Source: JAYOFM01 sp038117225
Lineage (GTDB): Bacteria > Pseudomonadota > Alphaproteobacteria > Rhodospirillales > Casp-alpha2
Length of the DNA stretch: 23,572 nucleotides
Direction: 5' to 3'
Assembly: GCA_038117225.1 (NCBI GenBank)
Contig: JAYOFM010000057.1
Coordinates: 1-23,572, forward strand
Both the position numbers and the translations under genes were made by a program. Position 1 is the first letter of the stretch, and each line of letters starts with the position of its first letter. Under the pieces are notes generated by a model. It was not told where the DNA came from. It saw only the letters and a program-made list of their open reading frames with translations, and did no database searches. Shown here piece by piece: positions 8,378 to 15,962 of this stretch.

Positions 8378-8509
8378 ATGTTCGAACCGATCAATCTCGC
8401 CCGCCCCATCCATCCCGACTCCACCATGGACGAGGACGACGTCTTCAATACCAAGACAGCGCTGAAATCCCTCGGCCACTTCAAGACCCCCGTCCACGGC
8501 CTCATCTGA
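8378..8509 (+). CDS. 43-residue small protein, possible truncated peptidoglycan-binding-like domain
   Basis: An ORF of 43 codons with ATG at 8378 has a purine-rich Shine-Dalgarno (GAGAGAGGA, 8362-8370) and a TGA at 8507-8509. The peptide begins MFEPINLARPIHPDS and then has an acidic patch followed by DVFNTKTALKSLGHFKTPVHG. From memory, the second part resembles the front of alphaproteobacterial peptidoglycan-binding-like domains (D-V-x-x-TK-x-AL-x-x-LG-x-x-x-TP-x-x-GL). In those proteins a PYPD-type continuation and a longer helical part follow; here translation stops. No other frame continues the similarity. It could be a genuine microprotein, a leader peptide or a gene remnant. No signal peptide is visible. 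Confidence 0.45.
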   Translation: MFEPINLARPIHPDSTMDEDDVFNTKTALKSLGHFKTPVHGLI

Positions 8510-8540
8510 TCGTCTTCGCGCCCGCGTAAGGACCGCGCGG

Positions 8541-9461
8541 CTATGCGTCGCTTGCCACGCGGCCCAACACCTCGATCAACTCGCTCCTGAGATCGCCGAC
8601 GAACGTCTGCGCCAGCCGCGATAGCGTGCGGTGCGCCGGTGTCAGGATGGCGAAACGGTAGGGAATCGCCGGTTTCATCGGCACGAAGCGGATGGCATCG
8701 GGCTTCTGCTGGGTTTCGCGGTAGATCCACGCGTTCAAGGGACTCAGCACGCCGAAGGCGACGCCCTCGGAAACCAACGGGTATTGCGCCGCCGCGTTCT
8801 GCAGTTCGAACCGCACCTCAAGAGGCTCGCCGGCGTCGGCGAAAATTTCGCGCAACCGTCGGGTAATGTAATGGTCCGGCAGGAAAGTCGCGCAGGCCCG
8901 GCCCTTGAGATCGTTGGGCGTGATGAAGGGCTTCGCCGCCAATGGGTCGCCGGCGGGCAGCGCACAGAGGCAATCGCCCTCGATCGGCTCCTCGTTGACC
9001 AGATCGGAGCCCTGACCGCGCTCGGCCAGACCGACATCGAATTGTTGCGAGGCGATGCGCTCGTAAACCAGGATGGAACTCGGCGAGACCAGAAAGAAGC
9101 TGGCCTTGGGATGGGTCTCGCTGAAGCGGGCGATAAGGCGCGGCAGAAAAAACTCGGCGATGATCGGCATGCAGGCAATGCGCAATTGGCTTGCGTCAAC
9201 GCCGCTGGCTTCCTTCATGGAGCGTTCCAACGCGCCCATGCGGCCGATGATCTCCTCCGTTTCCGCGAGCAGGTAATACGCTTCCGGTACCGGATGCAGG
9301 CGGCCGTTCTTGCGCTCGAACAACTCGTAACCGATGTCCCGCTCAAGATTGGCGATGGTGGCGCTGACGGCGGGTTGCGTGCGCCCCAGATTGCGCGCCG
9401 CCTTGGATACCGACTCCGCCAGCATGACCTCGCGGAAAACTTCCAAATGCCGCAAGTTCAA
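8541..9461 (-). CDS. LysR-family transcriptional regulator
   Basis: The N-terminus has the LysR winged helix-turn-helix (NLRHLEVFREVMLAES, then SKAARNLGRTQPAVSATIANLE). A periplasmic-binding-protein-like effector domain follows and starts near QLRIACMPI. The ~306-residue length is typical. I place the start at TTG 9461 because the ten bases before it (GGAGGTGATC, plus-strand 9462-9471) fully match the complement of the 16S rRNA 3' end, and the protein then begins with NLRHLEVF as in many LysR proteins. An in-frame ATG at 9494 overlaps a TATAAT box and has no ribosome site. The gene is divergent from the TAXI-TRAP operon, which it probably controls. Confidence 0.92.
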   Translation of the reverse strand: MNLRHLEVFREVMLAESVSKAARNLGRTQPAVSATIANLERDIGYELFERKNGRLHPVPEAYYLLAETEEIIGRMGALERSMKEASGVDASQLRIACMPIIAEFFLPRLIARFSETHPKASFFLVSPSSILVYERIASQQFDVGLAERGQGSDLVNEEPIEGDCLCALPAGDPLAAKPFITPNDLKGRACATFLPDHYITRRLREIFADAGEPLEVRFELQNAAAQYPLVSEGVAFGVLSPLNAWIYRETQQKPDAIRFVPMKPAIPYRFAILTPAHRTLSRLAQTFVGDLRSELIEVLGRVASDA

Positions 9462-9776
9462 GATCACCTCCGCCAAGCCCACGCCAACACCCATTATATT
9501 AATTTATAGATATAGAAGAATTTATAATTTGAACAAATGACTTTTGTAACCGATCATCGCCCCTGGACAGGGAAAGAAAACAAATACCCACTCGAAACAC
9601 CGGGTTTATTTTTGCGTCCGGCGCCTCGGGGGACATCAACGTCTTTCCTAAGTATTGAAACAACCGAACGGCTGGGCCTCGGGGATAGTATTCCGTTCCA
9701 GCGAATGCATTCGGATATTGGCGGCCACGGGTCGTCGATAATCCAACATGCGAAACCCACGATCAGGAGGATCACA
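9462..9776. promoter_or_regulatory. Divergent regulatory region between lysR and the TAXI-TRAP operon
   Basis: This 315-base stretch has no gene of its own. The lysR-proximal part (about 9490-9530) is strongly A+T-rich. It holds a minus-strand TATAAT at 9494-9499, which would give a short leader to the TTG start of lysR, and two direct copies of AATTTATA (9501-9508 and 9519-9526). ATTATA (9493-9498) and TATAAT (9523-9528) form an inverted pair. A perfect 12-base palindrome CGAATGCATTCG lies at 9702-9713. These are candidate LysR or RNA-polymerase sites; none is proven. The plus-strand frame is open across this region, but the AGGAGG before 9777 argues against an extension. Confidence 0.5.
9765..9770 (+). 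promoter_or_regulatory. Ribosome binding site fixing the TAXI-protein start
   Basis: AGGAGG lies six bases before ATG 9777. It settles the start against an in-frame upstream extension of 80 codons that carries no signal peptide. Confidence 0.8.
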
Positions 9777-10787
9777 ATGAAGTTTATGAGCAAATTCGCC
9801 GTTGCGGCTGTCGCCGGCATTGTCGCCATGGGCGGGATCGCCCAGGACAACTCGGTGCAGGCACAGGACATGAAGTTCTTCCGCATCGGCACCGGTGGTG
9901 CCGGTGGCACCTACTTCCCCATCGGCGGCTTGATCGCCAACGCCATCTCCAACCCGCCGGGTTCGCGCCCGTGCGACAAGGGTGGTGCCTGCGGCGTGCC
10001 CGGTCTGGTCGCCATCGCCGTTTCGACCAACGCGTCGGTCGCCAACATGAACGCCATTCAGGCGGGTCAGCTTGATGCCGGTCTCGCCGGCGCGCAGAGC
10101 GTTACTCAGGGCTACGAAGGCACAGGCAAGTTCGTCGGCAACAAGAAGGATAAGGTTCGCGTCATCGCCAACCTGTATCCGGAAGACATGCATCTGGTGC
10201 TGCCCAAGGGTTCCAAGCTGGGTAGCCTGAAGGATCTCAACGGCAAGCGTATCGGCGTCGCCGCCGCCGGTTCCGGCACCCAGGTTTCGGTGCGCATGAT
10301 TCTCAAGCATTACAACATCAAGGCCGACGAGAACGAGCTCGGCCTGTCGCAAAGCACGCAGCGCCTCGCCGATGGTCAGCTTGACGCCTTCTTCTATGCC
10401 GGCGGCACGCCGTTCGCATCGTTGATTCAGCTGGGCTCGACCAAGGGCTTCGAGCTCTACAGCTTCTCCGATTCCGAGCGCAAGGAAATCAACAAGATTA
10501 TCCCCTACTACGTGGAATCGATGATCCCGGCAGGCGTTTATGAAAACGTCAAGTCCGACACCGCGACCGTCGCCGTCAACGGCCAGTTGGTGACCTCGAT
10601 CGATCAGCCGGAAGATCTGATCTATCAGATCACCAAGGCGCTGTGGAACAAGAACACTCGCAAGCTCCTCGACAAGGGCCACTCAAAGGGCAAGGCCATC
10701 CGAATGGAAACGGCGCTGAAGGGCGTTCTCATTCCGGTGCACCCTGGCGCGGCGAAGTTTTACAAAGAAGTCGGATTGATGAAGTAA
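9777..10787 (+). CDS. TAXI-family TRAP transporter solute-binding protein
   Basis: This periplasmic substrate-binding component feeds the fused TRAP permease encoded next. The 336-residue precursor has a signal peptide (basic start, hydrophobic core at residues 8-22, likely cleavage after VQA at 29). FRIGTGGAGGTYFPIGG (35-51) is the hallmark N-terminus of TAXI proteins. Two cysteines (Cys66 and Cys72, in RPCDKGGACGVPG) may form a disulfide. Later motifs include GKRIGVAAAGSGT and DGQLDAFFYAGG. TAXI proteins are known to bind glutamate and other small carboxylates or amino-acid-like ligands; the ligand here cannot be read from sequence. It is probably regulated by the divergent LysR gene. Confidence 0.95.
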   Translation: MKFMSKFAVAAVAGIVAMGGIAQDNSVQAQDMKFFRIGTGGAGGTYFPIGGLIANAISNPPGSRPCDKGGACGVPGLVAIAVSTNASVANMNAIQAGQLDAGLAGAQSVTQGYEGTGKFVGNKKDKVRVIANLYPEDMHLVLPKGSKLGSLKDLNGKRIGVAAAGSGTQVSVRMILKHYNIKADENELGLSQSTQRLADGQLDAFFYAGGTPFASLIQLGSTKGFELYSFSDSERKEINKIIPYYVESMIPAGVYENVKSDTATVAVNGQLVTSIDQPEDLIYQITKALWNKNTRKLLDKGHSKGKAIRMETALKGVLIPVHPGAAKFYKEVGLMK

Positions 10788-10800
10788 TCATGTCCTGATC

Positions 10801-10833
10801 AAGGGGGTGCCGGCCACAAGCGGGCACCCCCTT
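10801..10833 (+). terminator. Intercistronic hairpin between solute-binding protein and permease
   Basis: A perfect 11-bp stem (AAGGGGGTGCC at 10801-10811 with GGCACCCCCTT at 10823-10833) has an 11-base loop and is followed by a pyrimidine stretch with few consecutive T residues. It probably acts as a partial terminator or 3'-end stabiliser, letting the binding protein be made in excess over the permease. Confidence 0.65.
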
Positions 10834-10876
10834 CCTCTTTCTTCACGACCATAACGACTGAGCGAGGGCGCGCCAC

Positions 10877-13000
10877 ATGGCTACGCAGGAATTCGACATC
10901 AAGAAGGCGGAGGAGCTGGAGAAGAAGTACGACACCGCCTTGCAGACCCGCGCCGTCGGCCCGTGGCTGCTCAAGTTCACCGTCAGTTTTTCGGTCATTT
11001 TCGCGTTTTATCATTACGTCACCGCCGGCATCGGCGTGCCCATCGATTATTGGCACATGGGCGTCCACATGTCCGGCGTTATCCTGTTGGTGTTCATTGC
11101 CTATCCGTTGCTCAAGAGAGAGGGTGCCATGGCGATGCACCCCAACACCTGGTGGCGCTACGCCAATGTGCCGCTGTGGGACTGGCTGCTGATCACCGCC
11201 GGCATCGCCTCGTCGCTGTACATCGGGGTGACCTGGTACGAAATCGATTTTGAATTCCTCGGCGGCCGCTTCGTGCTGCCCGAGCAGGTGCTGCGCCAGG
11301 GCAACCCATTCCTCATCGACATCATCTTCGGCACGGTGCTGATCGTCGTATTGCTGGAGGCTGTTCGCCGCACCCTCGGAATCGTGGTGCCGATCATCAT
11401 TTTGGTGTTCACGTTCTACGCCGTGTTCGGCAAGTACATGCCGGTCCAGATTCTCAAACACCCGGGCATCACCTGGGGGCAGTTCATCAACAACATGTAC
11501 TTCCCAGCGGAAGGCATTTACGGCATCACGCTTTGGATCGTCTCGACGGTGGTGTTCCACTTCGTGTTGTTCGGCGTGTTGGCGCAACGCATGGGGCTCG
11601 GCCAGTTTTTTGTCGACATGGCAACGGTGATGGCCGGCCGCTATACTGGCGGACTGGCCAAGGTCAGCGTCGTCTCGTCGGCGTTCTTCGGCACCATTTC
11701 CGGCTCGTCGATCGCGAATACCGTGTCCACCGGGTCACTGACCATTCCCAACATGAAACGCATGGGCTACCCGCCGCATCTGGCCGGCGCCGTCGAGGCC
11801 GCGTCCAGCGCCGGTGGCCAGATCACGCCACCAATCATGGGCGCCGCCGCCTTCGTCATGGCGGAGTTCCTCGAGGTGCCGTACACGACCGTGGTACTCG
11901 CCGCCATCGTGCCTGCCGCCATGCACTATATCGCCGTGCTTTCGATCGTCCATTTCCAGGCCAAACGTCTCGGCCTCGAAGGGCTGCCGGAAGATCAGAT
12001 TCCCAAACTATTTGCCGTGATCAAACAAGGATGGCCGACGGCGGTACCGCTGGTTGTCCTGGTCTACGTGCTGTTCAGCGGCTTCTCGCCGCATATGGCG
12101 GCATTCTGGGGCATTACGTCGGCCCTGGTCATTGGCTTCATCAATCCCATGCATCGCCTCAATATCCGTGACGTCATCGACGGCTGCCTGCTCGGCGTCA
12201 AATACGCGCTCGCCGTCGGCGCCGTGTGCGCCGCCATCGGCATCGTCGTCGGCGTCGTCAATTCCACCGGCCTGGGTTTCCGGCTTGGATTCATGGTGAC
12301 GACGGGGGCACTCGGCATCGCCGAGGCCGTGCATCCGCTGATCGCCTGGTTCCCGCTGGCGACATTCTCGCTGGAAAGCCTGACGCTTTTCATCTCGCTA
12401 ATCCTGATCGCCGTCACCTGCATCCTGATGGGAGCCGGCCTGCCGACGACGGCGCTCTACATCATGCTGGCGACAGTGGCGCAGCCGGCGCTCGGCAAGC
12501 TTGGGGTGCCGCCGTTGGCGTCGCATCTGTTCGTGCTTTATTACGGGGTGATATCAGAAATCACGCCGCCAGTCTGTGCGTCCGCATACGCGGCGGCGGG
12601 AATCGCTGGCGCCAATCCGTTCCGCACCGGCTGTTCGGCCTTCACGCTCGGCATCGGCAAATTGATGGTGCCGATGGTGTTTGTCTATTCGCCGGCCATG
12701 CTGATCGTGCTGCCGGAATATTTCACCTGGTCGGCGTTTCTGGAAACCTCACTGACCTGCGCTCTCGGCGTGTTCATGGTCGCCACAACGGTGGCGGGTT
12801 ACTTCCTGGCACCCATGCCGGGGCCGATGCGTGCCCTGATGGCGCTCGCCGGCATCATGATGGTGGCGCCCGGCCTGGAAAGTGACCTGTGGGCCATCGC
12901 GTTGGCGGCACCGGTGGTGCTGCAGCAAATCTGGGCCCGGCGCGCCGCTTTGGTTGCCGCGGCGGAACCGGTGCCAGTGGCGAGCGCCTCGGGTGAATAA
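10877..13000 (+). CDS. TRAP transporter fused permease (4TM/12TM, TAXI type)
   Basis: This inner-membrane, ion-driven permease fuses the small (DctQ-like) and large (DctM-like) TRAP subunits in one chain of 707 residues. A soluble N-terminal stretch rich in charged residues precedes the first membrane segment (LLKFTVSFSVIFAFYHYV), and many hydrophobic helices follow. DctM-like signatures are SGSSIANTVSTGSLTIP, SAGGQITPPIMGAAAFVMAE, GAGLPTTALYIMLA and SEITPPVCASAYAAAGIAG. A GAGGG lies upstream of ATG 10877. It follows the TAXI binding protein across a hairpin and overlaps the next gene by 8 bases. Confidence 0.96.
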   Translation: MATQEFDIKKAEELEKKYDTALQTRAVGPWLLKFTVSFSVIFAFYHYVTAGIGVPIDYWHMGVHMSGVILLVFIAYPLLKREGAMAMHPNTWWRYANVPLWDWLLITAGIASSLYIGVTWYEIDFEFLGGRFVLPEQVLRQGNPFLIDIIFGTVLIVVLLEAVRRTLGIVVPIIILVFTFYAVFGKYMPVQILKHPGITWGQFINNMYFPAEGIYGITLWIVSTVVFHFVLFGVLAQRMGLGQFFVDMATVMAGRYTGGLAKVSVVSSAFFGTISGSSIANTVSTGSLTIPNMKRMGYPPHLAGAVEAASSAGGQITPPIMGAAAFVMAEFLEVPYTTVVLAAIVPAAMHYIAVLSIVHFQAKRLGLEGLPEDQIPKLFAVIKQGWPTAVPLVVLVYVLFSGFSPHMAAFWGITSALVIGFINPMHRLNIRDVIDGCLLGVKYALAVGAVCAAIGIVVGVVNSTGLGFRLGFMVTTGALGIAEAVHPLIAWFPLATFSLESLTLFISLILIAVTCILMGAGLPTTALYIMLATVAQPALGKLGVPPLASHLFVLYYGVISEITPPVCASAYAAAGIAGANPFRTGCSAFTLGIGKLMVPMVFVYSPAMLIVLPEYFTWSAFLETSLTCALGVFMVATTVAGYFLAPMPGPMRALMALAGIMMVAPGLESDLWAIALAAPVVLQQIWARRAALVAAAEPVPVASASGE

Positions 13001-14249
13001 GCCAAGCCCCGACGGCCGCGATGCGGTCGTCGTCGGTGCCGGCATGGTCGGCATCTGCACGGCGCTGTCGCTGCAGGCGAAGGGTTTTCGGGTACGCCTC
13101 GTCGATCGTGACGGTCCGGCAGAAGGCGCCAGTTCCGGGAATGCCGGCGTCATTTCGCCCTGGTCATGCGTGCCGCAGTCGCTGCCCGGCGTGTTGACCA
13201 TGGTGCCAAAGTGGCTGCTCGATCCGCTCGGCCCGGTGCGCGTTCGCTGGCTTTATGCGCCGCGGCTGCTGCCCTGGCTGGTGCGCTTCATTCGCGCCGG
13301 CGGTGCCGACCGCCTACCCGCCATTGGCGACGCCATGATGGCACTCAACCGCTACTCGGTCGATTTGTTCCGCGAACATCTCGACGGCACCGGCCGCGAG
13401 GACCTGGTTCAGGACTCGCTTTATGTCCATGTATACCGCGATGCCACCGGCGCCAATCTCAACGATATATCCTGGCGCATGCGCAGCGAACGCAACGTGC
13501 CGCTGCAGGTTATCAACGGCGATGAATTGCATGAAATCGAACCCGATCTGTCGCCGGACTACAAAAGCGCCGTGCTGATCAAGGATCAGGGTCGCGCCGT
13601 TAATCCGGAAGCCATCGGCAAGACCCTGGCCGACCGTATGGTGCGCCAGGGCGGTGACCTGGTGCGCGCCGACGTGCAACGCCTGCGCCCGCAACCGGAC
13701 GGCAGCGTCATCGTCGATACAACGGCGGGAGAACTCAGCGCCTCGCTGGTGGTCGTTTCCGCCGGCGTCTGGACCCGAGAGCTGCTGGCGCCGCTCGGCG
13801 TCAGGTTGTTGATCGAGGCCGAACGCGGCTACCACCTGGTCTTCCCCGACCCGGGCGTCACCGCGCGCAACACCATCATGGATCCGGGCGGCCGCTTCGT
13901 CGCCAATTCCATGGCCATGGGCATGCGCTGCGCCGGCACCTCCGAGTGGGCCAGCATCGACGCACCGCCGGATTATCGCCGCGCCGATATTTTCGCCACC
14001 CTCGGCAAACGCCTGTTCCCGGCCCTCAATACCGAAGGCGCCAAGCCTTGGATGGGGCGTCGTCCAACAACGCCGGATTCCCTGCCCTATATCGGCCCGC
14101 TGCCGGACTATCCCAACATCATTGTCGCCGCCGGCCACGCACATCTGGGCTTGACCGGCGCCCCCATGACCGGCCGGCTGGTCTCGCAGATCGCCGCCGG
14201 CGAGACCCCCAACACCGATATGAGCCCGTACAGCCTCACCCGCTATTGA
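12993..14249 (+). CDS. FAD-dependent oxidoreductase, D-amino acid dehydrogenase (DadA)-like
   Basis: This DAO-superfamily flavoenzyme probably oxidises a secondary or D-amino acid to an imino acid. The 418-residue protein begins with the dinucleotide-binding motif VVVGAGMVG (GxGxxG at 15-20). The C-terminus has the typical WMGRRPTTPDSLPYIGP and GHAHLGLTGAPMTG segments contacting FAD. The start is GTG 12993, which overlaps the permease stop by 8 bases; the frame is open further upstream, but only inside the permease gene. Coupling to a transporter suggests it acts on the imported compound. The exact substrate (D-amino acid, hydroxyproline, sarcosine-like) is unresolved. Confidence 0.92.
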   Translation: MNKPSPDGRDAVVVGAGMVGICTALSLQAKGFRVRLVDRDGPAEGASSGNAGVISPWSCVPQSLPGVLTMVPKWLLDPLGPVRVRWLYAPRLLPWLVRFIRAGGADRLPAIGDAMMALNRYSVDLFREHLDGTGREDLVQDSLYVHVYRDATGANLNDISWRMRSERNVPLQVINGDELHEIEPDLSPDYKSAVLIKDQGRAVNPEAIGKTLADRMVRQGGDLVRADVQRLRPQPDGSVIVDTTAGELSASLVVVSAGVWTRELLAPLGVRLLIEAERGYHLVFPDPGVTARNTIMDPGGRFVANSMAMGMRCAGTSEWASIDAPPDYRRADIFATLGKRLFPALNTEGAKPWMGRRPTTPDSLPYIGPLPDYPNIIVAAGHAHLGLTGAPMTGRLVSQIAAGETPNTDMSPYSLTRY

Positions 14250-14270
14250 GCGGGCGCTAATCGGTGACGT

Positions 14271-15290
14271 TCATCCGCCCCAGACGGCGGCGAAGACGCG
14301 CAACCAATTGCCGCCCAACACCTTTCGAATATCGGTCTCACTGAATCCACGCTCGACGAGGCGGCGGGTCAGGTTGGGCAGGGTTTTTGGCGTCTCGATA
14401 CCTTCTGGGAAAACATAGGGCGGCGGCGGGTAGTCCCGCGGATCCCACGTTCCCTCGGCGAGGCGCTCGGCGTATTTCTCTTTCGCCGATTCCAGATCGG
14501 CAACGTGATGCTGGCCTTCGTAATAATCAATGCCGAGGCCGGTGTGATCGATGCCGACCAAATCCGCCTTGTAGGCGATATCGTCGATGAACTGATCGAG
14601 GCTCGCCTGGCCCTCGGCGACCAGAAACGCCGGATAGCCGACGGTGCCGACGACCCCGCCATTGTCAGCGACCGCACGGATCAAATCGTCGGAGACGTTG
14701 CGGCGGTTGTCGCGCAAGCCGCGAGCATTGGCGTGCGAGATGATGACGGGTGCCGTCGATGCCGCCACCGCGTCGCGGCTGGTGCGTTCACCCGTGTGAG
14801 AGCAATCGACCAACAGGCGTATGGCGTTGAGCCGTGCCACGAGATCATGCCCGAACGGACTTAATCCCCGGTCGTCGTCGACGGAGGCGCCATCACCGAA
14901 ACTATTGGCCACGTTATAGCAAAGCTGCACGACCCTAAGCCCGGCCTCCGCGTACGCGTCGACCAAGTCGAGCCGGTCCTCGAAGATCGCCGTGCCCTGA
15001 CAGTGCAGCACCAGGCCCATCTTGCCATCGCGCTTGGCCTGTTCGATATCGGCGGCGCGGCGCACGATGACCGCGTCGTCACGTTCGCGCACATAGCGAT
15101 GCCAGCCGCCGATCTCGCCGAACCCCGACAACGCATTACCGATGCGCCCGGTGACGGTCGGCAGAATCGCCGTTGCCCCGCCCTGGCGCCACCAGTCGAC
15201 CTTGTCATGGTGGCGTGCCAACGGGCAGGTGGCATCAATGATGATGGCGTCGCGATGCAAGGTGTCGGCGTCGATGGATTTTGCGGTCAT
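14271..15290 (-). CDS. Membrane dipeptidase (peptidase family M19)-like protein
   Basis: This 339-residue TIM-barrel protein aligns with M19 (renal-type) dipeptidases. Preserved features are DDDRGLSPFG, VDCSHTGERT (His165) and VIISHANARGL (His186). The usual N-terminal metal motif HxD appears as DATCPLA, with Thr21 and Pro23 in place of the ligands. The bridging glutamate region reads LHCQGT with Gln98. Three of five canonical metal ligands therefore appear replaced, although an HHD triplet sits at 27-29. It may be a divergent amidohydrolase with one metal or altered ligands. The ATG has GAGG about 8 bases upstream. The gene is last in a same-strand run and is convergent with the DadA-like gene. 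Confidence 0.88.
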   Translation of the reverse strand: MTAKSIDADTLHRDAIIIDATCPLARHHDKVDWWRQGGATAILPTVTGRIGNALSGFGEIGGWHRYVRERDDAVIVRRAADIEQAKRDGKMGLVLHCQGTAIFEDRLDLVDAYAEAGLRVVQLCYNVANSFGDGASVDDDRGLSPFGHDLVARLNAIRLLVDCSHTGERTSRDAVAASTAPVIISHANARGLRDNRRNVSDDLIRAVADNGGVVGTVGYPAFLVAEGQASLDQFIDDIAYKADLVGIDHTGLGIDYYEGQHHVADLESAKEKYAERLAEGTWDPRDYPPPPYVFPEGIETPKTLPNLTRRLVERGFSETDIRKVLGGNWLRVFAAVWGG

Positions 15291-15317
15291 GTCGGTTGCC
15301 TCGATTGTGCGCTGGCC

Positions 15318-15962
15318 TTATGCGAGGATTGACGGAATTCGCGCCATGTCGTCGAAGATCTGCTCGGCGCCGGCCTGACGCAGGGTATTGGCGAGCGCCG
15401 GTGTGGCATGGCTGGCGCCGACGAAACCGATGGCGCGCATGCCGGCGCGGCGGGCCGCCTCGACGCCGAGCGGTGTATCCTCGATGACCACGCAATTGCT
15501 GGCGGCATAGCCCATTTCCCGCGCCGCCAACAGGAAAAGATCGGGTGCCGGTTTCGGATGGGCGACCATGGCGGCACTGAACAGATGCTGGGCAAAGAAT
15601 GGTCGCAGCCCGGTGATATCCAGATTGCGTTCGATCTTGGCCATGCTGCCGGACGACGCCACGGCCCTCGGTTGGCCATCGAGACGTCTCAGCGCCTCGA
15701 CAACACCGGTTACCGGTTTCAGTTCACGGGCAAACGCCACCTCATCCTTCGCGCGCAGTGTTGCCTCGAAATCGTCGGGCAGATCGACACCCTCGTCGGC
15801 CACCATCTTCATGATCGTCGGGATGGTGCGACCGATGAAGCGCTCGCGGGTCTGCGCGCCGGTAATGGGATAGCCGTGCGCGCTCAGATGCGCCGCCATG
15901 ACCCGGTTGGCGATGATCTCCGAATCCACCAGGACGCCGTCACAGTCGAACAGAATCAGCAT
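15318..15962 (-). CDS. HAD-superfamily (subfamily IA) phosphatase
   Basis: This 214-residue haloacid-dehalogenase-type hydrolase resembles sugar-phosphate phosphatases and beta-phosphoglucomutase relatives. Motif I is FDCDGVLVDS with the nucleophile Asp6 and acid/base Asp8. Motif II is the VASSGS serine, motif III is Lys137 in HPKPAPD, and motif IV is IEDTPLG (Glu161, Asp162). A helical cap lies between motifs I and II. The ATG overlaps the stop of the upstream fructosamine-kinase-like gene by 7 bases, with GGAG inside that gene as ribosome site. The substrate is unknown; the context suggests a sugar phosphate. Confidence 0.93.
   Translation of the reverse strand: MLILFDCDGVLVDSEIIANRVMAAHLSAHGYPITGAQTRERFIGRTIPTIMKMVADEGVDLPDDFEATLRAKDEVAFARELKPVTGVVEALRRLDGQPRAVASSGSMAKIERNLDITGLRPFFAQHLFSAAMVAHPKPAPDLFLLAAREMGYAASNCVVIEDTPLGVEAARRAGMRAIGFVGASHATPALANTLRQAGAEQIFDDMARIPSILA

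Noticed and set aside
9537..9776. 80-codon upstream extension of the TAXI binding-protein frame
   Set aside because: The AGGAGG before ATG 9777 and a normal signal peptide at that ATG show that translation starts there. The extension has no ribosome site.
14250..14270. Bidirectional terminator between the convergent oxidoreductase and M19 genes
   Set aside because: Only a weak GGGCG-type pairing without a T-run is visible.
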